NCBI RefSeq assembly: GCF_002786295.1
Contig: NZ_PGTC01000021.1
Location: forward strand, 35,417 to 99,416
Length of the DNA stretch: 64,000 nucleotides
Origin: Pseudooceanicola marinus
Lineage (GTDB): Bacteria; Pseudomonadota; Alphaproteobacteria; Rhodobacterales; Rhodobacteraceae
Direction: 5' to 3'
Shown here one piece after another: positions 8,735 through 17,149 of the stretch. The position numbers were made by a program, and so were the translations under genes. The notes below the pieces were generated by a model, which ran no database searches, had not been told where the DNA came from, and worked only from the letters and a program-made list of their open reading frames with translations. How positions within the stretch are numbered: the stretch's first letter is position 1; every line of letters begins with the position of its first letter.

Positions 8735-9443
8735 TCCCGAAGCCGCCATCACCATCACCGCCTACGACTGGGTGCCGGACTTTGCCCAAGGGCAGGTCCG
8801 CGATCTGCGAGTACGCTGGGCACTTGAGGAAACGGGCCAGAACTACGCCGTTCGCTATCTCTCACAAGGGCAACAGAAGGAAGCCGCGCACCGCGCGCTG
8901 CAACCGTTCGGCCAGGTTCCGACCTACGAGGAGGGTGACCTCACGCTGTTCGAAAGCGGGGCGATCGTCTGGCATATCGCAGAGCGGTTCCCCGGTCTGC
9001 GGCCGACAGAGCCAGCGGGGCAGAGCTTGTCGCTGGAATGGCTGTTTGCCGCGCTGAACACCCTGGAGCCGCCGATCATGGATCGGGCACAGATGACGAT
9101 CTTTGAAGTGGCCGAGCCCTGGGCGGGGCCGCGCCTGCCCAGCATCGACGAGCGGATCAACGAACGCCTGCAGGAGGCGTCCGATCGCCTCGGCACCGCG
9201 GAGTGGCTCGGCGGCAGTTTCTCTGCCGGCGACCTGATGATGGTCAGCGTCCTGCGGATCATCGAGGGCGAGGGTCTCGTCGAAGCCTTTCCCAACCTCG
9301 CCGACTATGTCGCGCGGGCCACCGAACGGCCGGCCTTCCAGCGGGCCCTGTCCGATCAGCTTGCCGGCTTCACGGGCAATCCGCCGCCCGGTTTCGACGA
9401 ATGGATGGCGGACCTCAGAGCAAAACAAGGAGAGCTCGCATGA
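8724..9443 (+). CDS. Glutathione S-transferase family protein (first copy)
   Basis: A 239-residue cytosolic GST fold: an N-terminal thioredoxin-like domain (RVRWALEETG, then PFGQVPTYEEGDLTLFESGAIVWHIAE) and an all-helical C-terminal domain (FSAGDLMMVSVLRI). It likely conjugates or uses glutathione. The start at 8724 (MPVDPEAAI) has GGAGG 7 nt upstream and overlaps the VOC gene end. It is a paralogue of the GST at 9798, sharing the unusual YDWVP/FDWVP opening. It ends in an ATGA overlap with the DUF1428 gene. Confidence 0.88.
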   Translation: MPVDPEAAITITAYDWVPDFAQGQVRDLRVRWALEETGQNYAVRYLSQGQQKEAAHRALQPFGQVPTYEEGDLTLFESGAIVWHIAERFPGLRPTEPAGQSLSLEWLFAALNTLEPPIMDRAQMTIFEVAEPWAGPRLPSIDERINERLQEASDRLGTAEWLGGSFSAGDLMMVSVLRIIEGEGLVEAFPNLADYVARATERPAFQRALSDQLAGFTGNPPPGFDEWMADLRAKQGELA

Positions 9444-9793
9444 CCTACGTTGCCGGATTTCTGACCCCGGTCCCGAACGGGAACAAGCAGGCCTACATCG
9501 AAAGTGCCCGCAAGGCCTGGCCGCTCTTCAAGGAATATGGGGCCCTGCAAATCATGGAGACCTGGGGCGACCAAGTTCCCGCGGGCGAGCACACCGATTT
9601 CAGGCGGGCCGTCGCGTTGGAAGACGGCGAGACGGTCTGTTTCTCGTGGATGATCTGGCCCGACAAGGAAAGCCACGACAGGTGTGGCGCCAGCATGGCA
9701 ACCGATCCGCGCTGGCAGGAGATGGACATGCCCTTCGATGGCAAGCGCATGATGTGGGGCAGCTTCACGCCGATCTTCGAAGACAAGGCCTGA
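9440..9793 (+). CDS. DUF1428 family protein
   Basis: A 117-residue dimeric alpha/beta-barrel-like small protein. The pattern MTYVAGFLTPVPNGNKQAYI...FKEYGALQIMETWGDQVP and the end DGKRMMWGSFTPIFE are characteristic of DUF1428. No activity is established for the family. It is translationally coupled to the preceding GST (ATGA) and followed 4 bp later by the second GST, so it probably works in the same detoxification or modification step. Confidence 0.85.
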   Translation: MTYVAGFLTPVPNGNKQAYIESARKAWPLFKEYGALQIMETWGDQVPAGEHTDFRRAVALEDGETVCFSWMIWPDKESHDRCGASMATDPRWQEMDMPFDGKRMMWGSFTPIFEDKA

Positions 9794-9797
9794 CGCC

Positions 9798-10451
9798 ATG
9801 AACCAGACGGCACCAGAGCAGCTGACGATCTGGACCTTCGACTGGGTGCCGGAGGGGCCGCGGGGCTATGTGCGTGACCTGCGGCTTGGCTGGGCCTGCG
9901 AAGAGGCCGGGCTGAGCTATCGCGTGGGCTCCGTGCCCTTCGAGGATCGCGGGGCGGAGCATCTTGCCATGCAGCCCTTCGGGCAGGTGCCGTATCTGAC
10001 GGACGGAGATGTCAGCCTGTTCGAAAGCGGCGCCTGCCTGCTGCACCTCTCGGAGAAGAGCGAAACGCTCATGCCGCGGGAGAGGGCACTGCGGGCGGAA
10101 ACCGTGTCCTGGGTCCTCGCGGCCCTGAACTCGGTCGAGATGTTCAGCGTGCCCTGGTGGTTCGTCGGACTGTCGTCCCCGCCGGAGAACCCCTTGGAGG
10201 GCTGGCTGCGGGCCCGTCTCGCTGTGCTGGAAGACGTCCTGACGGCACGCGACTGGCTGGTGGATGGTCGCTTTACCGCGGCGGATCTGATCCTGGCCGA
10301 CGTCCTGCGTCCGCCCTGGATACGGGGGATCGGCGACTATCCCGCAACCGATGCCTACATCGATCGGATTTGCGCGCGGCCAGCCTTTGCCAGGGCACAT
10401 GCGGACCAGATCGCGCATTTCTCCAGGGCCGACAAGACCCGCGAGGCATGA
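9798..10451 (+). CDS. Glutathione S-transferase family protein (second copy)
   Basis: A 217-residue GST fold with FDWVPEGPRGYVRDLRLGWACEEAG, QPFGQVPYLTDGDVSLFESGACLLHL and DWLVDGRFTAADLILADVLR. It is shorter than the first copy, differing mainly in the helical domain. It starts 4 bp after the DUF1428 gene, and its stop overlaps the ATG of a broken hydrolase, suggesting that the original operon continued with that hydrolase. Confidence 0.88.
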   Translation: MNQTAPEQLTIWTFDWVPEGPRGYVRDLRLGWACEEAGLSYRVGSVPFEDRGAEHLAMQPFGQVPYLTDGDVSLFESGACLLHLSEKSETLMPRERALRAETVSWVLAALNSVEMFSVPWWFVGLSSPPENPLEGWLRARLAVLEDVLTARDWLVDGRFTAADLILADVLRPPWIRGIGDYPATDAYIDRICARPAFARAHADQIAHFSRADKTREA

Positions 10452-10801
10452 ACGGCGGCTTGCCGTTCCTTGCCGCAAGGCGTCCAGTGATCGGGGTGGA
10501 ACAGCAGGGCCATGGACGGACCGGCGGGCATGACGCGCCGATGTCTCTGGATGCGATGCGGGCAGACACCCTGGCCGTGCTGGACGCGCTCGACGTTGAG
10601 CGGGTTCACGCGGTGGGCTTCTCTATGGGTGGCATGCTAGCGCTGGATCTGGGTGTTTTCGCGCCCGAGGAGCTTGCCACGCTCGCGGTTCCGAGTCTGC
10701 TCGCCCTTGGAGACAGTGACTTCACCCCGGTCGCGCGTGGCGCGCATAGGGGCAGAACAGGATCTGCTCGAACGGTTGCGACCAATTCAGGATCAGGTTG
10801 A
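10448..10801 (+). pseudogene. Truncated alpha/beta hydrolase
   Basis: The frame contains RRPVIGVEQQGHGRT and the nucleophile elbow GFSMGG typical of alpha/beta hydrolases, then jumps directly to VPSLLALGDSDFTPVA, a motif that normally lies 80 to 100 residues further on. The N-terminal HG oxyanion strand, the middle cap region and the catalytic His end are missing. It is therefore a gene with N-terminal loss and an internal deletion. Its ATG overlaps the GST stop codon. Confidence 0.65.
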
Positions 10802-11453
10802 GCACTTAGGCGCGCGAGATCCTGATTTTGACCTCAAAACCTTCATGGATGCTGGTTGGGAGTCGTGGTGGCGAGAGGCCATTTCGGTGCGCTCTTCGTG
10901 CGCCCGAGTAACGATTAAAGCGGAGCTGGCGGCAGGTACAAAGATAGACATGTAACCTCCGGTCCAAACACGCCGTTCATGAAGCGCGCAGCAGATGATC
11001 GCTCCCAGCCCGTCCACGACCTTCGTGCCTCGGACCCGGCACCGACACGAAGGGTGGAAAGTGTGAATTGGCCACCGTGCATCGCGAAACGGCGCAGGCC
11101 GCGGAAGCGGACTTCTCTCCCGTAGGGGAGTTCATGAGCTGGCTTCAACAGATGCGTGTCGTTGTTCCAAACACCAGGCATGGCCATTCGCCATTTTCGG
11201 CCCGCCTCCTCCTTTGGCTGCGTGAAGCGTGACCGCAGCCGGAAGAGGACCAAGCAAAGCCCGGTTCAAAGTCAACTCACACCGATGGCATGCGATATCT
11301 TGTGATCTGGTTGAGTTCGTGCGGTATGGATTGTGCATGTACGCCTCGTTTCAAACCCCAAGACCAACAGACCAACAGACCAACAGACGAACAGGTCACA
11401 GGGGACTCAATTCGCCCTGTTTATGCAAATTGGGGCTGGGATAATGATGTCAC
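10802..11453. other. Non-coding stretch with decayed sequence
   Basis: No convincing gene. The first 120 bp may be further decayed remains after the broken hydrolase. A copy of the dispersed motif CCGACACGAAGGGTGG lies at 11042-11057, and the octamer tandem repeat sits near the right end. An AT-rich GATAAT a few bases before the next ATG may be its -10 element. Confidence 0.5.
11361..11392. repeat. Octamer tandem repeat (AGACCAAC)x3 + AGACGAAC
   Basis: Four head-to-tail 8-bp units, three identical and the last with one change, about 60 bp upstream of the AraC-type gene. Slippage here would change promoter spacing rather than a reading frame. Confidence 0.85.
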
Positions 11454-12518
11454 ATGATTCTGGTCCCGCTGCCTGCCGTTGTCGCGATCCTGCTTGGTTT
11501 CCTGCTCTGCCTTGTTGCGACCCGGCGAGAGCGCAGGTTCCGCGCCATCTCTGTGTTTCTCGCGGTCAGCATCGCACTCATGATCGTAGTCAGCCTGCGT
11601 TGGAGTTTTGACGCCCCGATTTTCCGCTTTCTGCAACCAGTGATCGCGGCACTGTTGCCACCGACGGCGTGGTTGTGCTTTTCGGGGCTCAGGGGCGGGA
11701 GACGACGTCCGGTCTGGCCGCATTTCCTCCCCGTCGCCCTGGTCTTTTTCTTGTCCCTGCTGTGGCCCCGTTTTCCGACACCGATTGACGCTCTGCTGGC
11801 AGGCTTGTTCCTCGGCTACGGCTGCGCCCTGATATGGCGCGGTATGGGGAGTGAGGAAGGCTTTGCTGCCGCGCGTCTGGGCGAGCCTGTGAGGCCTGGC
11901 CGTGTCGCAATTCTGGTCGGGATCTTGTTGCTGCTCTCAGGGACGGTCGATCTTGCCATCGCCTTCGATGTCGGCCTGAGCAGGGGCGCGCATATCGGGC
12001 TGATTGTGAGCCTTGGCAATATGCTGACCTTGCCTTTGATCGCCGGGGCGGCGCTTGTCGTGGCGCGCAGCCTGCCCGAGACCGAAGATCCCCCTCAGGA
12101 GGAGGCCGAGACGACGCCCGATATGCGGGACGTGCCGACGGCCGATGATGCGCATGTTCTGACCGAGGTTCATCGAATTCTGAGAGAACGCCATCTCTAC
12201 CGCGACCCCGATCTGACGCTGGAGCGGCTGGCGCGGCGGGTCGGCATTCCGGCCCGGCATATTTCGCAGGCGATAAACCGTAAACTCGGGCGGAATGTCT
12301 CTCAGGAAATCAATCAGTGGCGTATCCGCGAGGCCCAGACGCTTCTCGAGCAAACCGACCGCGCCGTGACGGCGATCATGTTCGACTGCGGCTTTCAAAC
12401 AAAATCGAATTTCAACACCACCTTCCGGCGCTTGACGGGTTTGTCGCCCAGCGACTGGCGCCGCCGGGCGACAAACGACCTCAGCGCGGGGGCATCGAGC
12501 GATCCAGAAACGCCGTGA
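11454..12518 (+). CDS. Membrane-anchored AraC-family regulator
   Basis: A 354-residue protein with an N-terminal half of about six to seven hydrophobic helices (residues 1-200), a charged linker, and a C-terminal AraC/XylS double helix-turn-helix (LTLERLARRVGIPARHISQAIN; then AVTAIMFDCGFQTKSNFNTTFRRLTGLSPSDWR). Such membrane-bound AraC proteins are thought to sense extracytoplasmic signals. The 3' end overlaps the convergent hydrolase gene by 38 bp. No ribosome-binding site is visible before the ATG. Confidence 0.88.
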   Translation: MILVPLPAVVAILLGFLLCLVATRRERRFRAISVFLAVSIALMIVVSLRWSFDAPIFRFLQPVIAALLPPTAWLCFSGLRGGRRRPVWPHFLPVALVFFLSLLWPRFPTPIDALLAGLFLGYGCALIWRGMGSEEGFAAARLGEPVRPGRVAILVGILLLLSGTVDLAIAFDVGLSRGAHIGLIVSLGNMLTLPLIAGAALVVARSLPETEDPPQEEAETTPDMRDVPTADDAHVLTEVHRILRERHLYRDPDLTLERLARRVGIPARHISQAINRKLGRNVSQEINQWRIREAQTLLEQTDRAVTAIMFDCGFQTKSNFNTTFRRLTGLSPSDWRRRATNDLSAGASSDPETP

Positions 12519-13497
12519 CCCTGTCCAGCACCTCGGCGTGAATCGCGGCTCGGCCCTGCTCTTTGCCATCGCGACAAACGATCCCGTCACCCGGGTCTTC
12601 CGTTTCGATCAGCGCTTCCGCGCCCGGTTTGCAAAGCTGAAGAAAGCTGAAATGCATCGCGTCCGGGAGTATGATTGTTTCCGTGGTCTCAGAGGGAAGA
12701 TACCGCGCCAGCCAGCCGGTTTCCTGCTCGGCAGGCAAATCGCCGATGTCGATCCCTGCTCCGATCAGCAGCGCGGGAACCGTTATCCCGGCAACGCTTT
12801 CCGGCGTAAAGCCGCGCGCCATCCCCAGATCAAGCGTGACAAAGGCCCGGATGCGCGGATCGTGCATATCCTGTCCGAGTGCGGGGGCGGTTAGATTCAG
12901 GTCGTCCAATGCGCAAGCCCTCGAACGGGGGCCCGAGGCGCACTCCTGCGCGAAGAGATCAGGATCGAACCGCGCGCCGGCCAGTGCCGTGACGCTCCAG
13001 CCGCCGAGCGAATGGCCAATGGCCGCGATACGCCCCGGGTCGATGGCGCCGGCCAGCGCGGGATCTCCTGCCAGCGCATCGATGACCCGGCTGAGATCGC
13101 GCGGACGCTCCCTCAGCATTGCGGCCTGTTGCGGATCGCGGTTGAAATGCGTGGTTCCGGGATGGTCCGGCGCGGCCACGGCATAGCCGTCTTTGGCCAG
13201 CTCCTCCGCCAGCCAGCTCAGGTTGCGCCAGGTGCCACCATAGCCATGCGAGAGCACGACCAGCGGATGCGCCCCTTCCGAGGGCTGCGCATTGCGGAGA
13301 ACCTTCGTGCCGACAAAGGCCGGGGTTTCTCCGACGATGGTTTCGGGTCCAGCCTCCGTGCTCGGATACCAGAGTGCGACATTCAGTGGACGCGGGGTTT
13401 CGCCGCCGATCCCAATGGTGCGAAAGCCGACGGAATCGGCCTGGGCAATGGATGTGAGGGCGATCAGCGCAATGGCGCTCAGGGATATTTTTAGCAT
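12481..13497 (-). CDS. Secreted alpha/beta hydrolase (dienelactone hydrolase-like)
   Basis: A 338-residue protein with a Sec signal peptide (MLKISLSAIALIALTSIAQA). The lipase-type nucleophile elbow is GHSLGG (in RIAAIGHSLGGWSV), preceded by the oxyanion region VVLSHGYGGTW, with the catalytic His near ILPDAMHFSF. It resembles predicted dienelactone hydrolases that act on esters in the periplasm. I chose the ATG at 13497 because it directly begins the signal peptide; the longer frame upstream is unconvincing. It converges with the membrane AraC gene and is a plausible target of it. Confidence 0.82.
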   Translation of the reverse strand: MLKISLSAIALIALTSIAQADSVGFRTIGIGGETPRPLNVALWYPSTEAGPETIVGETPAFVGTKVLRNAQPSEGAHPLVVLSHGYGGTWRNLSWLAEELAKDGYAVAAPDHPGTTHFNRDPQQAAMLRERPRDLSRVIDALAGDPALAGAIDPGRIAAIGHSLGGWSVTALAGARFDPDLFAQECASGPRSRACALDDLNLTAPALGQDMHDPRIRAFVTLDLGMARGFTPESVAGITVPALLIGAGIDIGDLPAEQETGWLARYLPSETTETIILPDAMHFSFLQLCKPGAEALIETEDPGDGIVCRDGKEQGRAAIHAEVLDRVTAFLDRSMPPR

Positions 13498-13870
13498 TTT
13501 CAGGTCATTCCTTGGTCCAGACCTGAGCAGGCATACAGGCCAGAAACGGACTATGAGACCTGAAACGCGATTCAGGACCGGCTTGTTGAGCGAGATCCGC
13601 CTCAACCCAAAGGCCCGCTCTGTCCGCATGGCTGACCTTTGGTGATAGAGCGATGCTGACCGAACATACCCGTGAGCAAGCTTCAGTTCCAATGACCGCT
13701 TCCTGCGCTTCGCTGCCGTTCGACCAGGACGCAGCGAATGGCCGCTCCCCGCCCTTCGTGTCGGTCTTGGATCTCATGTTGCATAATGCATGAAGGGCAT
13801 CCAGATGGCTGCTCACCGCGCTCCGCGGTGACTGGTGCGCACGGCAGGCTGGGTTGCACGAATTGGTTGG
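13498..13870. other. Non-coding stretch with dispersed motif
   Basis: No supported gene. An open frame across it is unconvincing. It contains an inverted copy of CCGACACGAAGGGCGG at 13749-13764, also found at 24929-24944 and, with one change, at 11042-11057. Confidence 0.55.
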
Positions 13871-14740
13871 CTACTCAGCGCTCTGGCCGGTCAGCCAACG
13901 GGAGAACGTGCTCATCGCTGGGGTGGCAGGCCTGTCAGACGGCCAGGCGAGGTAGTAACTTCCGACCGAAACGGTGACCCCAAACGGCTGCGCCAGGCGA
14001 CCCTGCGTGATGTAGCTTTCGAACATCGAGATCGGCAGCAGCGCAACGCCCGCGCCTGAGGTTGCCAGTTCGGCGAGTGCCACCGAGCTGTCGAAGACCG
14101 GCCCGGTGACAGGCGGGCAGGGCACGCCCGCGGCCTCGAACCAGCCCGGCCATTCGGCGCTTCGGTAGCTGCGCAGGAGTGTGACCTGCCCGAGGTCCGA
14201 AGGGTGCAGGAGCCGTGACGCAACGCCAGGCGCGCAGAGCGGCGCCATCGGTGCGTCTGCCAGCGGGATCGCATCGTGGCCGGTCCAGCCTCCGGTGCCG
14301 AAGCGGATCGCCATGTCGAGCCCTTCGCGCAGGATCTCCACGCGGTTGTTGTTGGTGGAGATCCTGAGGTCGATCTCGGGATGGGCCTGCCGGAACGCCT
14401 CGAGCCTTGGCATCAGCCAGCCCATCGCGAAGGTCGTGTTGACGCCGACCTTCAGCACCTCGATGTCGCGCCGCCCGCCGAGCCGGTCGAGCACCCGCGC
14501 CATCGCGTCGAAGCCATGTTCGAGCACGGGGAAGAGCAGGCGGCCCTCGTCAGTCGGCACCAGCCCTTGTGATGTCCTCAGGAACAGCGCCGCGCCTAGC
14601 AGGTCCTCAAGTCGTGCGACTTGGTGGCTGACGGCAGCTTGGGTGACGCGCAGCTCGATCGCGGCCTTGGTGAAGCTGCCCTGGCGCATGGCGACCTCGA
14701 ATACGCGCAGGGCATTGAGCGGCAGGTCGGGGCGGTCCAT
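13871..14740 (-). CDS. ampR: LysR-family regulator AmpR
   Basis: A 289-residue LysR regulator of the AmpR/GcvA group: LPLNALRVFEVAMRQGSFTKAAIEL then VTQAAVSHQVARLEDLLG, followed by effector-domain motifs LKVGVNTTFAMGWLMPRL, ISTNNNRVE and APLCAPGV, all very close to AmpR. AmpR controls beta-lactamase genes in response to peptidoglycan fragments that accumulate under beta-lactam stress. It is divergent from a class A beta-lactamase gene 138 bp away, the classic ampR-bla arrangement. Confidence 0.9.
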   Translation of the reverse strand: MDRPDLPLNALRVFEVAMRQGSFTKAAIELRVTQAAVSHQVARLEDLLGAALFLRTSQGLVPTDEGRLLFPVLEHGFDAMARVLDRLGGRRDIEVLKVGVNTTFAMGWLMPRLEAFRQAHPEIDLRISTNNNRVEILREGLDMAIRFGTGGWTGHDAIPLADAPMAPLCAPGVASRLLHPSDLGQVTLLRSYRSAEWPGWFEAAGVPCPPVTGPVFDSSVALAELATSGAGVALLPISMFESYITQGRLAQPFGVTVSVGSYYLAWPSDRPATPAMSTFSRWLTGQSAE

Positions 14741-14780
14741 GGCAGTACCTCAGCTAATGGTAGGCCATAAGATTTGTCGT

Positions 14781-14834
14781 TTGATGGCTGCGATCAAGCC
14801 GAAATATATAGTCCGCATGACATCATTTGATGTC
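14781..14834 (+). promoter_or_regulatory. bla promoter with two dyads, candidate AmpR site
   Basis: TTGATG (14781-14786) and TATATA (14805-14810) form a -35/-10 pair with an 18-bp spacer. The -35 lies in the dyad TTGAT-N7-ATCAA (14781-14797), a candidate AmpR-binding site. A second perfect dyad, GACATCA-TT-TGATGTC, lies at 14819-14834 in the leader. Confidence 0.5.
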
Positions 14835-14878
14835 GCCTCCCAGGCGCCAGTGGCGCAGATCCTGAAAGGAATGGTCTC

Positions 14879-15760
14879 ATGCGGTTCCCCGCTTCCGTCC
14901 TGTCGCGTGTCGCGACAGGGCTCACTCTCGGCCTGTTCATGGCCACCGCCTCCCTCGCCGAAACGCCTGTCGAGGCGCTCTCGAACACCGTCGCCCGGAT
15001 CGAAGAGCAGCTCGACGCCCGCGTCGGTCTCTCGCTTGTGGAGACCGGCTCGGGGTGGTCCTGGTCGCACCGCGAGGACGAGCGTTTCCTCATGAACAGC
15101 ACGGTCAAGGTGCCGGTCTGCGGCGCCATCCTCGCACGCTGGGACGCGGGCACGCTGTCGCTCTCCGAAGCGCTGCCGGTGCGCAAGGCCGACCTTGTGC
15201 CCTATGCGCCGGTCACAGAGACGCGGGTCGGCGGCACCATGACCCTCGACCAGCTCTGCCTCGCGGCGATCGACATGAGCGACAACGTGGCGGCGAACCT
15301 CCTGATCGGGCATCTCGGCGGGCCGGAGGCAGTGACGCAGTTCTTCCGCAGCGTCGGCGACATTACGAGCCGTCTCGACCGCATCGAGCCCGAGCTGAAC
15401 GACTTCACGCCTGGAGACGAGCGGGACACCACGAGCCCGGCCGCCATGTCCGAGACGCTGCGGGCGCTGCTGCTGAGCGACGCGCTGTCTCCGCAGGCCC
15501 GCGGGCAGCTGGCGGAGTGGATGCGCCACGGCGGCGTGACCGGCGCATTGCTGCGCGCCGAGGCCGACGACGACTGGCTGATCCTCGACAAGTCGGGCAG
15601 CGGAAGCCACACGCGCAACCTCGTCGCGGTGATCCAGCCTGACGGCGAGGCGCCCTGGATCGCGACGATGTTCGTCTCGGATACGGACGCGGAGTTCGAG
15701 GCTCGCAACGAGGCGCTGAAGGACCTGAGCAGGGCGGTGGTCGCTGTTGTTCGAGAGTGA
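14879..15760 (+). CDS. Class A serine beta-lactamase
   Basis: A 293-residue periplasmic enzyme that hydrolyses beta-lactams. A signal peptide (about residues 1-27, ending SLAET) precedes the motifs S74-T-V-K77, S134-D-N136, E170-P-E-L-N174 in the omega loop and K238-S-G240. Two positions differ from the commonest forms: STVK rather than STFK, and KSG rather than KTG, the Ser recalling the RSG of carbenicillinases. AAAGGA lies 8 nt before the ATG. It is probably inducible through the divergent AmpR. The substrate range cannot be read from sequence. Confidence 0.92.
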   Translation: MRFPASVLSRVATGLTLGLFMATASLAETPVEALSNTVARIEEQLDARVGLSLVETGSGWSWSHREDERFLMNSTVKVPVCGAILARWDAGTLSLSEALPVRKADLVPYAPVTETRVGGTMTLDQLCLAAIDMSDNVAANLLIGHLGGPEAVTQFFRSVGDITSRLDRIEPELNDFTPGDERDTTSPAAMSETLRALLLSDALSPQARGQLAEWMRHGGVTGALLRAEADDDWLILDKSGSGSHTRNLVAVIQPDGEAPWIATMFVSDTDAEFEARNEALKDLSRAVVAVVRE

Positions 15761-16085
15761 AGTCTCTCGGGCGCGGCTTCCGCTCTGAGCCAGAAGAAGC
15801 GTTGGGCCGGGGCGCAGCGCGACATCGCGCGCTTGCGCAGCTGCCAGTGCCGGTGGACCTTACGGACAGGGTCTTGAGATCGAAGCGCCCTTGCAGCGCA
15901 TCGAAATGGACGAGTGGCTGAACTCAAACGCAAAATCGCCTGACGGACGGAGACCCGTTACCGACGTCCAGAGCCTGATTTCGCGTCCGATTTGCCGCAG
16001 GGACGCGGGAGGGAAGAACGACGAAGGCCGGACCTTCGCAAGAAGAGCCGGCCTTCGAAAGCCTGGGGTGCCGTGATGTTTGCGC
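15761..16085. other. Non-coding stretch between bla and the pyr cluster
   Basis: No gene supported on either strand. Short open frames here match nothing I recognise, and codon use is irregular. The stretch lies between convergent genes. Confidence 0.5.
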
Positions 16086-16406
16086 TCAGTCCAGTTCTGC
16101 CGCGCGGGTTGCGGCGATCTTGTTCAGGGCCTCGAGGATCTGGGCTGGGTCGCCGGCCGCATAGGCTGCGCCAAGGGCTTCGATCTCCTGTTTGAGGGTG
16201 TCAAAGCTTTGTTTGACCTCGGCGAACATCAGGGGCATGCGCTCGTGGCGGTCGACGAAGGCGTCGATAGTCGTCGCCAGCAGGTAGAAGGCGGCCGCAT
16301 GGTCGGGGATCTCGGCGGCCTTTTGCCACGACATCTGCGAAGCTGCCCGGTAGGCATGGATACCGTTGCCCTGTTCGGCGAGCGTCTCCAGAAGCGGGGT
16401 GAACAT
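16086..16406 (-). CDS. Small helical protein of the pyr cluster, unknown function
   Basis: A 106-residue, mostly alpha-helical soluble protein (MFTPLLETLAEQGNGIHAYRA at the start), with no signal peptide and no motif I recognise. AAGGAG lies 7 nt before the ATG, and it begins 32 bp after the pyrE stop, so it is very likely the last gene of the TRAP-pyrKD-amidohydrolase-pyrE operon. It is a candidate accessory protein for the pathway. Confidence 0.72.
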   Translation of the reverse strand: MFTPLLETLAEQGNGIHAYRAASQMSWQKAAEIPDHAAAFYLLATTIDAFVDRHERMPLMFAEVKQSFDTLKQEIEALGAAYAAGDPAQILEALNKIAATRAAELD

Positions 16407-16438
16407 AGGTGTCTCCTTTCGGAACGGGACGTGAAGGG

Positions 16439-17149
16439 TCAGAAGGAAAGACTGCCGACGCCGCCATGGGCGGCCGACCAGTCGAGAGGGGCGTCGATGA
16501 AGGCCCGCAGCGCATCCAGCGCCGGGCGGGGGAAGCTGTCGCGGGTCTCGGCCTCGGCCAAGATGTCGCCCCAGTTGGCCAGGGCATGCAGGCGCAGGCC
16601 GTGCTGGTCCAGCGCGACACGGGTCTCGGGGAAGATGTCGTAGTGGAACAGCATCAGCACGTGCGACACCTTCAGCCCGGCTTCGCGCAGGGCCTGACAG
16701 AAACGGATCTTCGAGGCGCCGTCGGTGGTCAGATCCTCGATCAGCAGGACCCGCTGGCCTGGGGTCGAGACGCCCTCGATCCGCGCCGCCGGGCCGAAGC
16801 CCTGGGCGCGCTTGCGCACGTATTGCATCGGCAGGCCGGACAGGGCCGCGATCCAGGCGGCGAAGGGGATGCCGGCCGTTTCGGCGCCGGCGACAGCATC
16901 GATGCGGTCGCGCCCGATCTCGGAGTCCAGGATCTCGGTCGCGAAGCCCATCATCATCTCGCGCAGCGCGGGGTAAGAGATTACCTTGCGGACATTGATG
17001 TAGACCGGGCTGGCCACGCCGGAGGACAGGATGAAGGGCCGCTGGTCCGCGCATTCCACGGCGCCGATGTCCAGCAGCGCCCGCGCGGTGCGGCGGGCAA
17101 AGTCTTTGCGGGTCTCGGGCGAGAGCTGCATTGGCAGGGCTTCCTTCAT
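16439..17149 (-). CDS. pyrE: Orotate phosphoribosyltransferase
   Basis: Transfers orotate onto PRPP to make orotidine 5'-monophosphate, the fifth step of UMP synthesis. The PRPP-binding motif VLLIEDLTTDGASK, the substrate loop region YVRKRAQGFG, and PFILSSGVASPVYINVR identify the family. At 236 residues it is near the usual length. The ATG at 17149 overlaps the stop of the amidohydrolase (ATGA); a second ATG at 17131 is possible. Its place in a transporter-linked cluster suggests a salvage role, perhaps beside a housekeeping pyrE elsewhere. Confidence 0.92.
   Translation of the reverse strand: MKEALPMQLSPETRKDFARRTARALLDIGAVECADQRPFILSSGVASPVYINVRKVISYPALREMMMGFATEILDSEIGRDRIDAVAGAETAGIPFAAWIAALSGLPMQYVRKRAQGFGPAARIEGVSTPGQRVLLIEDLTTDGASKIRFCQALREAGLKVSHVLMLFHYDIFPETRVALDQHGLRLHALANWGDILAEAETRDSFPRPALDALRAFIDAPLDWSAAHGGVGSLSF

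Noticed and set aside
11361..11392. Short regular repeats considered as a CRISPR array
   Set aside because: The 8-bp units are contiguous with no spacers. No CRISPR array or cas gene is visible in the window.
13505..13816. Minus-strand open frame of 103 codons
   Set aside because: No family similarity that I recognise. It includes the dispersed 16-bp motif and looks like decayed intergenic sequence.
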